From contig NZ_WJIE01000002.1 of NCBI RefSeq assembly GCF_009649845.1, positions 310,001 through 374,000 of the forward strand: a DNA stretch of 64,000 nucleotides. The letters are read 5' to 3'. Below are positions 32,325 through 44,886 of the stretch, in pieces. The notes below the pieces were generated by a model that was given only the letters and a program-made list of their open reading frames with translations, was not told the DNA's origin and made no database searches. Made by a program: the position numbers and the translations under genes. Source of the DNA: Polyangium spumosum (GTDB lineage Bacteria > Myxococcota_A > Polyangia > Polyangiales > Polyangiaceae). Every line of letters starts with the position of its first letter. Position 1 is the first letter of the stretch.

Positions 32325-32361
32325 CCTTGAAACTTTAGGGTTTCAAGGCTCCAAGGGTCAA
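32325..32361 (-). promoter_or_regulatory. Candidate promoter of FHA gene with overlapping palindromic operator
   Basis: CCTTGAAAC (32325-32333) and GTTTCAAGG (32340-32348) form a perfect 9-bp inverted repeat around a 6-nt centre. On the minus strand, TTGACC (32361-32356) and TAAAGT (32337-32332), spaced by 18 bp, make a reasonable promoter for the FHA gene, and the palindrome covers its -10. It lies in the divergent gap with kdd, so a bound regulator could affect both genes. Confidence 0.5.
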
Positions 32362-32420
32362 GCGTTCCTCGCGGGATCCCCCGACTCGCGTCCGGCGAAA
32401 GGCATGATAAGGGAGCGCTC

Positions 32421-33464
32421 GTGACAACGCTTGCAGGAGACCCCCTCGGCACCCACCGCGTGATCGCGCCGAAAGGTGCGCTCCCCCAGCCCGCCGAGAA
32501 GCTCGACAACGACTTCTCCAAGGTCTACGCGACCGAGATCGTCGTCGACGTCCAGACCCTCAACGTCGACGCCGCGAGCTTCCGGCAGATGGAAGAGGCC
32601 TCCGGCGGGGATCCCGACGGCGTCGCCGCGCTCGTGATGCAGACCGTGCAGCGCCGCGGCAAGCAACACAACCCCGTCACGGGCTCCGGCGGCATGCTGC
32701 TCGGCGTGGTCGAGCGCGTCGGCGACATGGCCGCCACGCGCGGCTTCGTCCCGGGCGACCGCGTCGCCACGCTCGTCTCGCTCTCGCTCACGCCGCTCCG
32801 GCTCGATCGCGTGATCGCCGTACGACCCGCCTCCGCGCAGCTCGACGTCGCTGGCAAGGCGGCCGTCTTCCTCACGGCGCCGATCGCGCGCATGCCGACG
32901 GACATGCCCGAGCGGCTCGTGCTCGCCCTGCTCGACGTGGCCGGCGCCGCGCCGCAGGTCGCGCGCCTCTGCGGCCCCGGCGACACCGTCGTCGTGCTCG
33001 GCGCAGGCGGAAAATCCGGCCTGCTCTGCGCGGCCGAGGCGCGCCGCCGCGTGGGCGAGAAGGGCAAGGTGATCGGCGTCGAGTCCTTCGCCGCGTACGC
33101 CGACGACCTGCGCGCGCTCGGGATCTGCGATCACGTCGCGACGCTCGACGCGCGTGATCCGCTCGCCGTGCGTGACGCGGTCGCGCCTCTCACGGAGGGC
33201 CGCGGCGCGGACCTCGTGCTCTCGTGCGTGAACGTGCCCGGGGTCGAGCTCTCGGCGATCCTCGCGGCCCGCGATCGCGGCAAGGTCTACTATTTCGCCA
33301 TGAGCACGAGCTTCACGGCCGCCGCGCTCGGCGCCGAGGGCATCGGCCGCGACGTGGATCTCTTCATCGGCAACGGCTACGCCCACGATCACGCCGAGCA
33401 CACGCTCTCGCTCGTGCGCGCGAGCCGCCCGCTCCACGAGCTCATGCAACGCCGCTACACGTGA
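32421..33464 (+). CDS. kdd: L-erythro-3,5-diaminohexanoate dehydrogenase
   Basis: A 347-residue NAD(P)-dependent dehydrogenase from a GTG at 32421 with a GGGAG ribosome site. The N-terminus (GTHRVIAPKGALPQPAEKLDN) and the stretch VQTLNVDAASFRQMEE...GKQHNPVTGSGGMLLG are the hallmarks I associate with Kdd of the lysine-fermentation pathway. Kdd oxidises 3,5-diaminohexanoate to 3-keto-5-aminohexanoate. A nucleotide-binding segment (VVVLGAGGKSGLLCAAEA) follows in the middle. The pathway's first enzyme, KamA, is encoded at 50103-51485, but KamDE, Kce and Kal are not in the window. fhs follows after 22 bp. Confidence 0.88.
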   Translation: MTTLAGDPLGTHRVIAPKGALPQPAEKLDNDFSKVYATEIVVDVQTLNVDAASFRQMEEASGGDPDGVAALVMQTVQRRGKQHNPVTGSGGMLLGVVERVGDMAATRGFVPGDRVATLVSLSLTPLRLDRVIAVRPASAQLDVAGKAAVFLTAPIARMPTDMPERLVLALLDVAGAAPQVARLCGPGDTVVVLGAGGKSGLLCAAEARRRVGEKGKVIGVESFAAYADDLRALGICDHVATLDARDPLAVRDAVAPLTEGRGADLVLSCVNVPGVELSAILAARDRGKVYYFAMSTSFTAAALGAEGIGRDVDLFIGNGYAHDHAEHTLSLVRASRPLHELMQRRYT

Positions 33465-33486
33465 CGCCTGCCGCGCAGGCATCGAG

Positions 33487-35187
33487 GTGATCGTGACCCT
33501 TCCGCAGAGCGCTTTGCCCATCGGACCCCAGGGGATCTTCGACGTCGCGCGCGAGCTCGGCGTGTCCGAGGATCACGTGGAGCCCTACGGCCGCAACAAG
33601 GCGAAGATCGATCTCGCCGCCCTCGCGCGCCCCGCCTCGGGCGCAGGGCGCCTCGTGCTCGTCTCGGCCATCAACCCGACGCCCGCGGGCGAAGGGAAGA
33701 CGACGACGTCGATCGGCCTCGCGATGGGCATGCGTCGCCTCGGCAAGCGCGCCGTGCTCTGCCTGCGCGAGCCCTCGCTCGGCCCGGTCTTCGGCGTGAA
33801 GGGCGGCGGGACGGGCGGCGGTCGCGCGACGCTCGTGCCCGCCGACGACATCAACCTGCACTTCACCGGCGACATCCACGCGATCTCCACCGCGCACAAC
33901 CTCCTGTCCGCGATGGTCGACAACGCCTGCCACTTCAACACGTCGTTCGGCGACAAGGGCGCGATCGACCCGCGCCAGGTGACGTGGGGCCGTGCGCTCG
34001 ACATGAACGACCGCGCCCTGCGCAACGTGGTCGTCGGCCTCGGCCGCAAGGCCGACGGCGTGCCGCGGCAGGATCGCTTCGACATCACGGCCGCGAGCGA
34101 GGTGATGGCGATCGTGGCGCTCGCCGAGGGGCCCGAGGATCTCGAGAGGCGCCTCGGCCGCATCGTGATCGGGCAGAGCACGAGCGGCGCGCCGATCACG
34201 GCGGCCGACGTGGGCGCCGCCTCCGCGATGACCGCGCTCCTTCGCGACGCGATCAAGCCGAACCTCGTGCAGACCGACGAAGGAGGCCCGGCCCTCGTGC
34301 ACGCCGGGCCCTTCGCGAACATCGCCCACGGATGCTCCTCCGTCGTCGCGACCCGCCTCGGCCTGCTCTCCGGCGACTACGTGATCACGGAGGCGGGCTT
34401 CGGCTTCGATCTCGGCGGCGAGAAGTTCCTCGACATCAAGTGCAGGACGATGGGCGTCTTCCCGCGCGTGCTCGTCCTCGTGGCCACGCTGCGCGCCCTC
34501 AAGATGCACGGCGGCGCCCCGGTCAAGCGCGCGGCCGAGCCCGACGAGAAGGCGCTCGAAGCCGGCCTCGCGCACCTGGACAAACACCTCGACTCGGCCG
34601 TGTTCTTCGGCCTTCCCGTCGTCGTGGCCATCAACGTCTTCCCGAACGACACGCAAGAGGAGCTCGCCCTGGTCGATGCGGCCATGAAGCGCCGCGGCGT
34701 ACGCGCGGTCCGCTGCGAAGGCTTCATGCGCGGCGGGGAGGGAGCGCTCGAGCTCGCCGAGGCCGTCGCGACTGCGGCCGACGCGACCGACGGCGCGCCG
34801 CCCGCGCCCCGCTTCACCTACGAGCTCGCCGAGCCGCTGCGTGACAAGATCACCAAGATCGCCCGCACGATCTACGGCGCGGACGGCGTCACCTTCACCG
34901 CCGCCGCCGAGCGCGACGCGCGACGCATCGAGGAGCTCGGCCACGGCGGCGTGCCCATTTGCATGGCGAAGACCCAGCTCTCGCTCTCCGACGAACCAAC
35001 ACTCGTTGGACGTCCAACGAACTTCCAGGTCACCGTGCGCGAGATCCGCCTCAGCGCCGGCGCAGGCTTCGCCGTCGCGCTCACCGGCGACATGATGACC
35101 ATGCCCGGCCTGCCCCGCGAGCCCTCGGCCCTGCGCGTGAAGCTCCTGCCCACGGGCAAGATCCGCGGCCTCATGCAGAACGACTGA
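33487..35187 (+). CDS. fhs: Formate-tetrahydrofolate ligase
   Basis: A 566-residue enzyme, the usual length, forming 10-formyl-THF from formate, ATP and THF. Family motifs in order: P-loop-like NPTPAGEGKTTTSIGL, CLREPSLGPVFGVKGGG, FTGDIHAISTAHNLL, DTQEELALV, and the C-terminal MPGLPREPSA segment. The start is GTG at 33487; GTG at 33493 is an alternative. It is co-directional with kdd (22-bp gap containing a small GCCTGC/GCAGGC hairpin). Its last 17 bp overlap the end of the convergent histidine kinase gene. Confidence 0.95.
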   Translation: MIVTLPQSALPIGPQGIFDVARELGVSEDHVEPYGRNKAKIDLAALARPASGAGRLVLVSAINPTPAGEGKTTTSIGLAMGMRRLGKRAVLCLREPSLGPVFGVKGGGTGGGRATLVPADDINLHFTGDIHAISTAHNLLSAMVDNACHFNTSFGDKGAIDPRQVTWGRALDMNDRALRNVVVGLGRKADGVPRQDRFDITAASEVMAIVALAEGPEDLERRLGRIVIGQSTSGAPITAADVGAASAMTALLRDAIKPNLVQTDEGGPALVHAGPFANIAHGCSSVVATRLGLLSGDYVITEAGFGFDLGGEKFLDIKCRTMGVFPRVLVLVATLRALKMHGGAPVKRAAEPDEKALEAGLAHLDKHLDSAVFFGLPVVVAINVFPNDTQEELALVDAAMKRRGVRAVRCEGFMRGGEGALELAEAVATAADATDGAPPAPRFTYELAEPLRDKITKIARTIYGADGVTFTAAAERDARRIEELGHGGVPICMAKTQLSLSDEPTLVGRPTNFQVTVREIRLSAGAGFAVALTGDMMTMPGLPREPSALRVKLLPTGKIRGLMQND

Positions 35188-37309
35188 GCGGCGTCGGCGT
35201 CGACGACGGCGCCCCGAGCGCGTCCATCGCCGCCGGCAGGATCACCGCGAACGTCGATCCTTTGCCCTCGTACGATCGCACCTCGATACGCCCGCCCGCG
35301 CCCTGCGCGATCCTCTGGCTGATCGCGAGCCCGAGGCCCGTCCCCTTCTCCTTCGTGGAGAAGAACGGCAGGAAGATGTTCTCCAGCACCTTCTGCGAGA
35401 TCCCCGGCCCGTTGTCGGCGACCGTGAGCTCCACGAAGGGATCGTCCGCCATACCCGTCCCGCTGCGCGTGGTCCCGCGGCCGAGCCGCACGCGCGTCGA
35501 CACCGCGATCTTCCCCCGCCCTTTCATCGCCTGCGCCGCGTTGCGGTAGAGGTTCATGAGCACCTGCCGGAGCTTCTCCGGATCGATCGCGACCCGCGGC
35601 AGGCTCGGATCGAGGTTCACCTCCACCGTCAGATCCTGGCTCGCTCGTTCGGTCGAGAGCACCTGCAGGGTGCGGCGCACGACCGCGTTCACGTCCGTCG
35701 GCACCACCGCGCCCTGGTTCGCGCGCGCGAGATCGAGGACCGAGCCGACCACACGATCGAGCCGCTCGACCTCCTCGAGGATGATGCTGATGAACTCGCG
35801 CGACTGCGTGTCCGGCTCGCGCCCGTCGGGCCCGGGCTCCGCGAGGAGCTGCGCCGAGCCCTTGATCGCCCCGAGCGGGTTGCGGATCTCGTGCGCGAGG
35901 CCGGCCGCCATCTGCCCGAGCACGGCGAGCCGATCCCGCTCCTTCATCTGCTGGTAGACGCGCGAGTTCTCGATGACCACGCCGACCTGCGTGGAGATCG
36001 CGTCGAGCAGCGTGATCTCCTCGGGCGAGAAGGCGTCCCGCACGCGCTCGTCGACCACGACGAGCAGCCCCACGATCTCGTCGCCCTCGGCCCGGATCCG
36101 CAGGATGACCGCGCCGTCCCGCAGGCTCCCGAGCACCGCGGCCGCGCTGAGCACCGCCTCGGACGCGTCCGTCCGCGCGCCGCGTGCCTTGCGCTCGCGC
36201 ACCTCGCGCTTGAGCTCTTCGAGCGAGAGCGGACCGACGACGAGCCGATCGAGGAGCGCGCGCGCCGTCGCGACCTCGATCCGCGGCGGCGAGCCCTGCC
36301 CGAGTGCCGCGAGCTTGTCGAACCCCGTGCCGTCCGCGTCACGCAGGTAGAGCGCTGCCTTGGTCACGCGGCGCGACTGCTCGAGCGCCGTCATCACGAT
36401 CGAGCCGAGCTCGTCGAGCTCGAGCACGTGCACGAGCCGCCGCCGCGCGTCGGCCACGGATTGCTCGAGGTCGAAGCGATCGCGGAAGAAGAGCTTCTGG
36501 ATCTGCTCCGCCACCCGCTCGCGCAGCGGATCGAAGAGGACGAGGATCACGATCGCCGCGAGCACGGCGTTCAGGTACATCGTGTTGAAGCCGCCGATGA
36601 ACGTGATGAGGACGTAGAAGATCCCCGCGATCAGGAAGGCGACGGCCGTGGCGACGAGCAGGCGCGCGAGCATCTCGTAGACGTCGAGCAGCCGCTCGTG
36701 GCGGAGCGCTTGCGCCAGGATGAAGAGGAACACCACGCTGAGCGCCGCGCCGACGGGAGCCGGGTTCACGCCGAGGAACCAGGCGAAATCGGCGACGCTC
36801 GCGAGGCCCGCGAGCGCGCCGATCACCACGAGGAAGCGGACGCGCCGCTGCGTCGCGCGCGAGCCGCTCCGCGCGCCGCGTTGCCCGAGCTCCCAGAGCC
36901 CCGCCGTGAGGAAGGCGAAGACGTAGAAGAACACCGCGCCGCGCACGAGCCAGAAGCCCTGCTTGGGGCTGAGCACGAGCAGCACCATGGGGACCGCGAG
37001 CACGCCCGCGAGGCGCGGCAGGCGGCTCGGGCGATCGCCCTCGTGCGGGATCATCGCCTCGAAGAGGTGGAGCGCGAACTGCGGCAAGAGCACCGCGAGG
37101 ATCGCGGTGAAGCGCTCCCAGATCGTCTGCTGGAAGAAGCCGAAGAGCGACTGCGACAGGTACCAGAGGCCGATATCGCCCGCGAACGCCGCGAAGAGCA
37201 GGTGGACGGTGCGGACGCGCCCGCGGAGCAGGATCGAGACGGCGATGACGAGCGCGAGCGCGCCGCAGACGAGCGTGGTCCGGGTCCGGAGATCGATCCC
37301 TATCGGCAC
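35171..37309 (-). CDS. Membrane sensor histidine kinase with GAF domain
   Basis: A 712-residue kinase. I start it at GTG 37309, since an earlier frame would overlap the lipoprotein gene. The N-terminal ~270 residues contain about eight hydrophobic helices (for example TTLVCGALALVIAVSILL and AVAFLIAGIFYVLITFIGG). A GAF-type domain follows (DELGSIVMTALEQ...LLDAISTQVGVVIENSRVY). Next come the HisKA box MAAGLAHEIRNPLGAIKGSA and the HATPase boxes (LMNLYRNAAQAMKG, VADNGPGIS, FFSTKEKGTGLGLAISQRI). The NtrB-like HEIRNPL box fits pairing with the sigma-54 activator two genes upstream on the same strand. That activator lacks a receiver domain, so a simple phosphorelay is not certain. Confidence 0.92.
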   Translation of the reverse strand: MPIGIDLRTRTTLVCGALALVIAVSILLRGRVRTVHLLFAAFAGDIGLWYLSQSLFGFFQQTIWERFTAILAVLLPQFALHLFEAMIPHEGDRPSRLPRLAGVLAVPMVLLVLSPKQGFWLVRGAVFFYVFAFLTAGLWELGQRGARSGSRATQRRVRFLVVIGALAGLASVADFAWFLGVNPAPVGAALSVVFLFILAQALRHERLLDVYEMLARLLVATAVAFLIAGIFYVLITFIGGFNTMYLNAVLAAIVILVLFDPLRERVAEQIQKLFFRDRFDLEQSVADARRRLVHVLELDELGSIVMTALEQSRRVTKAALYLRDADGTGFDKLAALGQGSPPRIEVATARALLDRLVVGPLSLEELKREVRERKARGARTDASEAVLSAAAVLGSLRDGAVILRIRAEGDEIVGLLVVVDERVRDAFSPEEITLLDAISTQVGVVIENSRVYQQMKERDRLAVLGQMAAGLAHEIRNPLGAIKGSAQLLAEPGPDGREPDTQSREFISIILEEVERLDRVVGSVLDLARANQGAVVPTDVNAVVRRTLQVLSTERASQDLTVEVNLDPSLPRVAIDPEKLRQVLMNLYRNAAQAMKGRGKIAVSTRVRLGRGTTRSGTGMADDPFVELTVADNGPGISQKVLENIFLPFFSTKEKGTGLGLAISQRIAQGAGGRIEVRSYEGKGSTFAVILPAAMDALGAPSSTPTPLSRSA

Positions 37310-37368
37310 GACGAGAGCGTAACGCGCCGCCTCGGGGACGTCCCCGATCGATCGTTCGTTCGAGGCGC

Positions 37369-37718
37369 CTAGTCTTGCTTGGTCCCCACGCCCGGCGAGC
37401 TCTGCGTGCCGGAGGGCGGCTCCCACGGCAGCGGATCGGGGCCGCTGCGCGCCTGGGGATCACAGCCGCTCGGCGTGAGCGTATGGAGCTCGGTCCACGG
37501 CAGCGGATCGGGCATGTCGTCGGTCTGCGGAGGCGGCTCGTCGGGCAGCTCGGACGCGCCTCGATCTGCCTGATCGTCCGAATCGGAAGCGCTCGCCTGG
37601 AGCTCCTCGACGGCCTCGTCGACCGTGACGCTCTCGTCGGGCGCGACGAGGCACCCCGTGAGCATCATCGCGACGAGTGCGAAGAGTCCTCCGAGCCCGA
37701 GCGATTGTCTCCCCACGT

Positions 37719-37722
<4 letters not shown>
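37369..37722 (-). CDS. Small lipoprotein with repeated DPLPW motif
   Basis: A 117-residue protein with a lipoprotein signal ending in MMLTGC. The mature part is acidic and disordered-looking ([20 protein letters not shown]). It contains the motif PDPLPW twice: once before [14 protein letters not shown] and once before [10 protein letters not shown]. Its ATG overlaps the stop of the sigma-54 activator gene (ATGA), and the kinase gene follows after 59 bp. Placement between activator and sensor kinase suggests an envelope-located input or target of the system. I do not recognise the family; the DPLPW repeats suggest a short linear binding motif. Start fixed by a GGAGG ribosome site. Confidence 0.8.
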
Positions 37723-41450
<3,728 letters not shown>

Positions 41451-41456
41451 CGGTTT

Positions 41457-42296
41457 TCAGGCGCCGTCCGGCGCCTTTTCGAGCACCGTCACGATGGCAT
41501 CGAAGCTTTCCGCCGGCGCGTCGCCCAGGGCGCGCGCGAGCGGCACCTGCAGCTTCGAAGCCGCGACGTAGAGCGGCACGAGGTGCGGCGCCGCGCGCGA
41601 GAGCATCTCGAGGTGCCGGCCCACGCCCGCCGCGTCCCCGCGCCGCACCGGCCCCGTGAGCGCCGCCGGCAAACCCATCGTCTCCACGTTGTCCGCGACG
41701 CTTCGAAGGAGCGGCCCCAGCATCGCCGCCGCCGTGTCCGCCGGCACGCCCGCGCGCCCGAGCAGATCCACCCCGCCTGCGGCGAGCGCCGCCGCCCCGT
41801 TCGCCACGAGCCCGGCCGCCGCGTGGTAAAGCACGCGATCGAGCCCCGATATCGTGCGCGGCGTCATCCCGAGGCTCCGCCCGATCTTCGCCGCGGCCCG
41901 CAGGGCGCGCGGGTCTCCGTCCACGTGGAGCTGCCCTCGCGTGAGCGACGGCGTGTCTTCCGTCGACGCGAACGAGATCATCGGGTGCATCTGCGCGACC
42001 GCGACGTTCTCGCTCCGCAGCGGCGCGAGCGGCTCCGGGCCGAGCGCGCCCGCGCAGTGCACGACCACGGCCTTCTGGTGCCCCAAGAGGCCCGCGTCCC
42101 GGATCCGCTCCGCGAGCGGCTGGAGGTCACGATCCCGCACCGCGAGGATCACGAAAGCAGCGTCGACGCGCCGCTTCGGCAGCCCGCTCCGCTGCGGCCG
42201 GAGCGTCACGGGGTACCCCACGCTCCGCAGCGCCCGCGTGAGGCCCGCGCCGACCTTGCCTGCGCCCAGGATGAACACGCGGTCCTTCTTCGCCAT
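41457..42296 (-). CDS. Rossmann-fold/DUF2520-like protein
   Basis: A 279-residue protein with an N-terminal dinucleotide-binding loop, VFILGAGKVGAGLTRALRSVGY, followed by VDAAFVILAVRDRDLQPLAERI. The middle MHPMISFASTE and the C-terminal helical part (LVANGAAALAAGGVDLLGRAGV, TGPVRRGDAAGVGRHLEML) match the Rossmann-like plus DUF2520 architecture of predicted short-chain reductases related to pantoate or ketol-acid reductase folds. Its ATG shares one base with the nadD stop (TGATG) behind a GGAGGAG ribosome site. Substrate unknown. Confidence 0.85.
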   Translation of the reverse strand: MAKKDRVFILGAGKVGAGLTRALRSVGYPVTLRPQRSGLPKRRVDAAFVILAVRDRDLQPLAERIRDAGLLGHQKAVVVHCAGALGPEPLAPLRSENVAVAQMHPMISFASTEDTPSLTRGQLHVDGDPRALRAAAKIGRSLGMTPRTISGLDRVLYHAAAGLVANGAAALAAGGVDLLGRAGVPADTAAAMLGPLLRSVADNVETMGLPAALTGPVRRGDAAGVGRHLEMLSRAAPHLVPLYVAASKLQVPLARALGDAPAESFDAIVTVLEKAPDGA

Positions 42297-42898
42297 CAGC
42301 TCCTCCGGTAGAGACCATGCTCGGCGGCGTACGCGAGCACCTCGCGCGGGACGAGTTTGTCCACGCGCTCGCTCTCGCCGCGGCCGATCGCGTCCCGCAC
42401 CTCGGTGCTCGAGATCTTCGGCAGCATCGGCTCCGGCGCGCTCTCGATCGTCACGCCTGCGCGGCCCACGAAGAGCGGCGGCGCGAGCTCCGCGATCCGA
42501 TCGAACCGGTGCCACTTCGCGAGGTCCGCGATCACGTCCGCGCCGAGCAAGAGGCGCATCGACCAGTCGGGGTGGGTCGACCGCAGATGTTCGAGCGTCC
42601 GCAACGTGAGGCTCTCGCCGCCGAGCTCGCGCTCCACGGGGGAGACGCGAACGCGCGGGATCCAGGCGAACGCGAGCCTGCACATCTCGAGGCGATCCTC
42701 GAACGGCGCGAGCTCCTTGGAGAACGGGTGCCTGTAGACCGGCACGACGAGCACCTCGTCGAGGGGCTCCGTCGAGAGCACGTACACCGCCGCGAGCACG
42801 TGCGCGACGTGCGGCGGGTTGAAGCTCCCTCCGAACACGGCGACCCGATGACCCGACGTCGGCGCGGGCGCCTCCGGCTCATCCGCTGCTCTTGCCAT
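42296..42898 (-). CDS. nadD: Nicotinate-nucleotide adenylyltransferase
   Basis: A 200-residue nucleotidyltransferase that adenylates nicotinate mononucleotide in NAD synthesis. It has the GxFxPxHxxH motif (GGSFNPPHVAHVL) and the C-terminal ISSTEVRDAI (ISSTxxR) motif. MRLLLGADVIADLAKWHRF fits the family's G.D....hp.W..... region. It starts at ATG 42898, overlapping the end of the upstream gene by 20 bp, and shares one base with the start of the next gene. The usual partner rsfS is not next to it. Confidence 0.93.
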   Translation of the reverse strand: MARAADEPEAPAPTSGHRVAVFGGSFNPPHVAHVLAAVYVLSTEPLDEVLVVPVYRHPFSKELAPFEDRLEMCRLAFAWIPRVRVSPVERELGGESLTLRTLEHLRSTHPDWSMRLLLGADVIADLAKWHRFDRIAELAPPLFVGRAGVTIESAPEPMLPKISSTEVRDAIGRGESERVDKLVPREVLAYAAEHGLYRRS

Positions 42899-43517
42899 CC
42901 TGCACCCGCATCTTGATGCCCGGCAGGCTCGGCCCGCCGCCCAGCACGTCCTCTGCGGTGACCGCCCCGCTCGTGTTCCGGATCTCCACGCGCACCCCGC
43001 CCGAGGGCACCTCTTCGAGCACGCCCATGCCTCCGCCCGGCGCCCCGATCGGGCCTGGCGAGAGGAACATCCTCGAGCCGATCCGCTTCATCGTCGGCTC
43101 CTGGCTCCGCCCGTACACGAGCAGGCTCGCGGCCGCGATGTCGTCCTGATCGAGGATCCCCTTGTCGTACACGAAGACCGCGACGCGCCCGTCGAGCAGC
43201 TCGATCGAGCGGAGCTGGCGGCTCGGGATGCTCGTCAACGCGCGTAGCCCGAGCCGCGTGCGCTCGGCGGCCACGAAGGCGTCGATCTCCTCCGGCGTCG
43301 CGCGCGCGCAGCGCAGCGCGGCTCGCGCGAAGGTGAAATCCTCGCCCGGGTTCGCGTCGACGAGGCGATAGCCCCAGGCCTTGGCCACGAGATCGAGCGC
43401 GCCGTCATCCGACAGGTAGATGAGCTTGTCGACCTCGACCTCGTCGAGCAGCAGCCGCGCGGCTCGTCCGAGCGCGGGTAGATCTCTGTTGGCCGGTCCG
43501 AGGATGCCTAGGCGCAT
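42879..43517 (-). CDS. Unknown soluble protein at the head of the nadD operon
   Basis: A 212-residue protein starting at ATG 43517. The opening MRLGILGPANRDLPALGRAA and the next strand KLIYLSDDGALDLV look like a Rossmann-type or phosphoesterase-like alpha/beta start, but no metal-binding motif (such as GDxHG) is present. A later section reads VAVFVYDKGILDQDDIAAASLLVYG and SRMFLSPGPIGAPGGGMGVLEE. Its C-terminus overlaps nadD by 20 bp, so they are certainly co-transcribed. Function unknown. A promoter should lie in the 91-bp divergent gap before 43609. Confidence 0.75.
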   Translation of the reverse strand: MRLGILGPANRDLPALGRAARLLLDEVEVDKLIYLSDDGALDLVAKAWGYRLVDANPGEDFTFARAALRCARATPEEIDAFVAAERTRLGLRALTSIPSRQLRSIELLDGRVAVFVYDKGILDQDDIAAASLLVYGRSQEPTMKRIGSRMFLSPGPIGAPGGGMGVLEEVPSGGVRVEIRNTSGAVTAEDVLGGGPSLPGIKMRVQDGKSSG

Positions 43518-43608
43518 CGAGTCGAGAGGGTAGATCAGCCGCGAGTCCCCGTGGATCTTTGTTTGCGTGGGCCGGCCCCGAGACCTTCGTGCTATAGCGC
43601 CCTCGCCC

Positions 43609-44844
43609 ATGTTCCGGCGTACGCGGGCCCTCCGAGATCCCGTCACGATCCACCTCGACGGCTCGCCGGTGCGGGCCGAGCGGGGCGAGCCGCTCGCCGC
43701 CTCGCTGCTCGCCGAGGACAAGATCATCCTGGCGCGTAGCCCCAAGCTCCACCGCCCGCGCAGCGCGAGTTGCCTCCGCGGCGGCTGCGACGGCTGCCTC
43801 ATGCGCGTCGACGGCGCGCCGAACGTGATGACCTGCCTCCACGCGACGGCCGGCGGCGAGCGCATCGAGACCCAGAACGTCGTTGGATCCCGCAAGGCCG
43901 ACCTCTTGCGGGTGACCGACTGGTTCTTCCCGAACGGCATCGACCACCACCACTTCATGGCGGGTGTCCCTGCGCTCGGCTCGATCATGCAGAGCATGGC
44001 GCGCAAGATCGCGGGGCTCGGCCGCCTGCCCTCCGAGATCGAGGCGACCCGACCCGCCCGCTTGCTCGAGGCCGACGCCGTGGTCGTGGGCGCGGGCCTC
44101 GCGGGCCTCGTCGTCGCGAACAGGCTCGGCGCCTCGGGCGCGCGTGTGGTCGTCGTCGACGACGGGCTCTCCCTCGGCGGCTCCCTCCTCGCCTTGCCCG
44201 ATCAAACGTCGCGGCTCGAATCACTTCGTTTGACCGGCGACCTCGTCTTCTCGCGCTCGACCGTCGCCGGCTCGTACCTCGGGGACCTTCTCGTCGCCTC
44301 CGAGGCGGGGGCTGTCGTGGTGCGCGCGCCGATCAAGGTCTTCGCGACGGGCGCGCACGACGGCGTGCTCGCCTTCCCGGGCAACGACATGCCGGGCGTC
44401 TTCTCTGCCCGCGCGGTCTGCCTGCTTCATGCGTACGGCATCGAGCCCGACGGCCCGATCGTCGTCGTGGGTGATGATCTCTGGTCGGACGAGCTTTCGA
44501 ACCGGTTCGAGGATCGCGTGCTTCGTTTCGGGGTCTCGGCCCTCGCGGGTGTCGAGGGGACGGGGCACGTGAAGCGTGTCCTCATGCGTGACGGCTCCAA
44601 GGTGCGCCGCCTCGACGCGGAGGTCCTCGCCGTCGGCGTGCCCGGCGCCCCCGCGTTCGAGCTCGCGGCGCAGGCCGGCGCCGAGGTTCGTTTTGATCCG
44701 GCGCGCGGGTACGTGGTCGCGTGTGACGAAAACGGCGCGGCGGGCGAGGGCATCTGGGCCGTCGGCGAGTGCACCGGCATGGACTTCGATCCCGACGCGA
44801 TCACGGCCGCCGCCGAACGCTGCGCCGATGCGATCATCGCTTGA
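43609..44844 (+). CDS. 2Fe-2S/FAD oxidoreductase, sarcosine oxidase alpha N-terminal type
   Basis: A 411-residue protein. Residues about 1-100 form a Fer2_4-type ferredoxin domain, with VTIHLDGSPVRAERGEPLAASLL and the cluster Cys in SCLRGGCDGCLMRVDGAPNVMTC. Residues about 155 onward form an FAD-binding Rossmann domain (ADAVVVGAGLAGLVVANRLGASG), and the end has GIWAVGECTGMD typical of the FAD-binding C-terminal loop. This matches the N-terminal half of heterotetrameric sarcosine oxidase alpha or hydrogen-cyanide-synthase-like oxidoreductases. The aminomethyltransferase half and the beta/gamma/delta subunits are absent. The amine or other substrate is unknown. It is divergent from the nadD operon and convergent with ccmB. 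Confidence 0.83.
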   Translation: MFRRTRALRDPVTIHLDGSPVRAERGEPLAASLLAEDKIILARSPKLHRPRSASCLRGGCDGCLMRVDGAPNVMTCLHATAGGERIETQNVVGSRKADLLRVTDWFFPNGIDHHHFMAGVPALGSIMQSMARKIAGLGRLPSEIEATRPARLLEADAVVVGAGLAGLVVANRLGASGARVVVVDDGLSLGGSLLALPDQTSRLESLRLTGDLVFSRSTVAGSYLGDLLVASEAGAVVVRAPIKVFATGAHDGVLAFPGNDMPGVFSARAVCLLHAYGIEPDGPIVVVGDDLWSDELSNRFEDRVLRFGVSALAGVEGTGHVKRVLMRDGSKVRRLDAEVLAVGVPGAPAFELAAQAGAEVRFDPARGYVVACDENGAAGEGIWAVGECTGMDFDPDAITAAAERCADAIIA

Positions 44845-44886
44845 GGGCTCCGCTCCGACAAGCGGAGCTACGCCCCCAAACCCCCA

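Noticed and set aside
33466-33480. Hairpin GCCTGC-CGC-GCAGGC between kdd and fhs as a terminator
   Set aside because: Only 6 bp of stem in a 22-bp gap with no T tract; kdd and fhs look co-transcribed.
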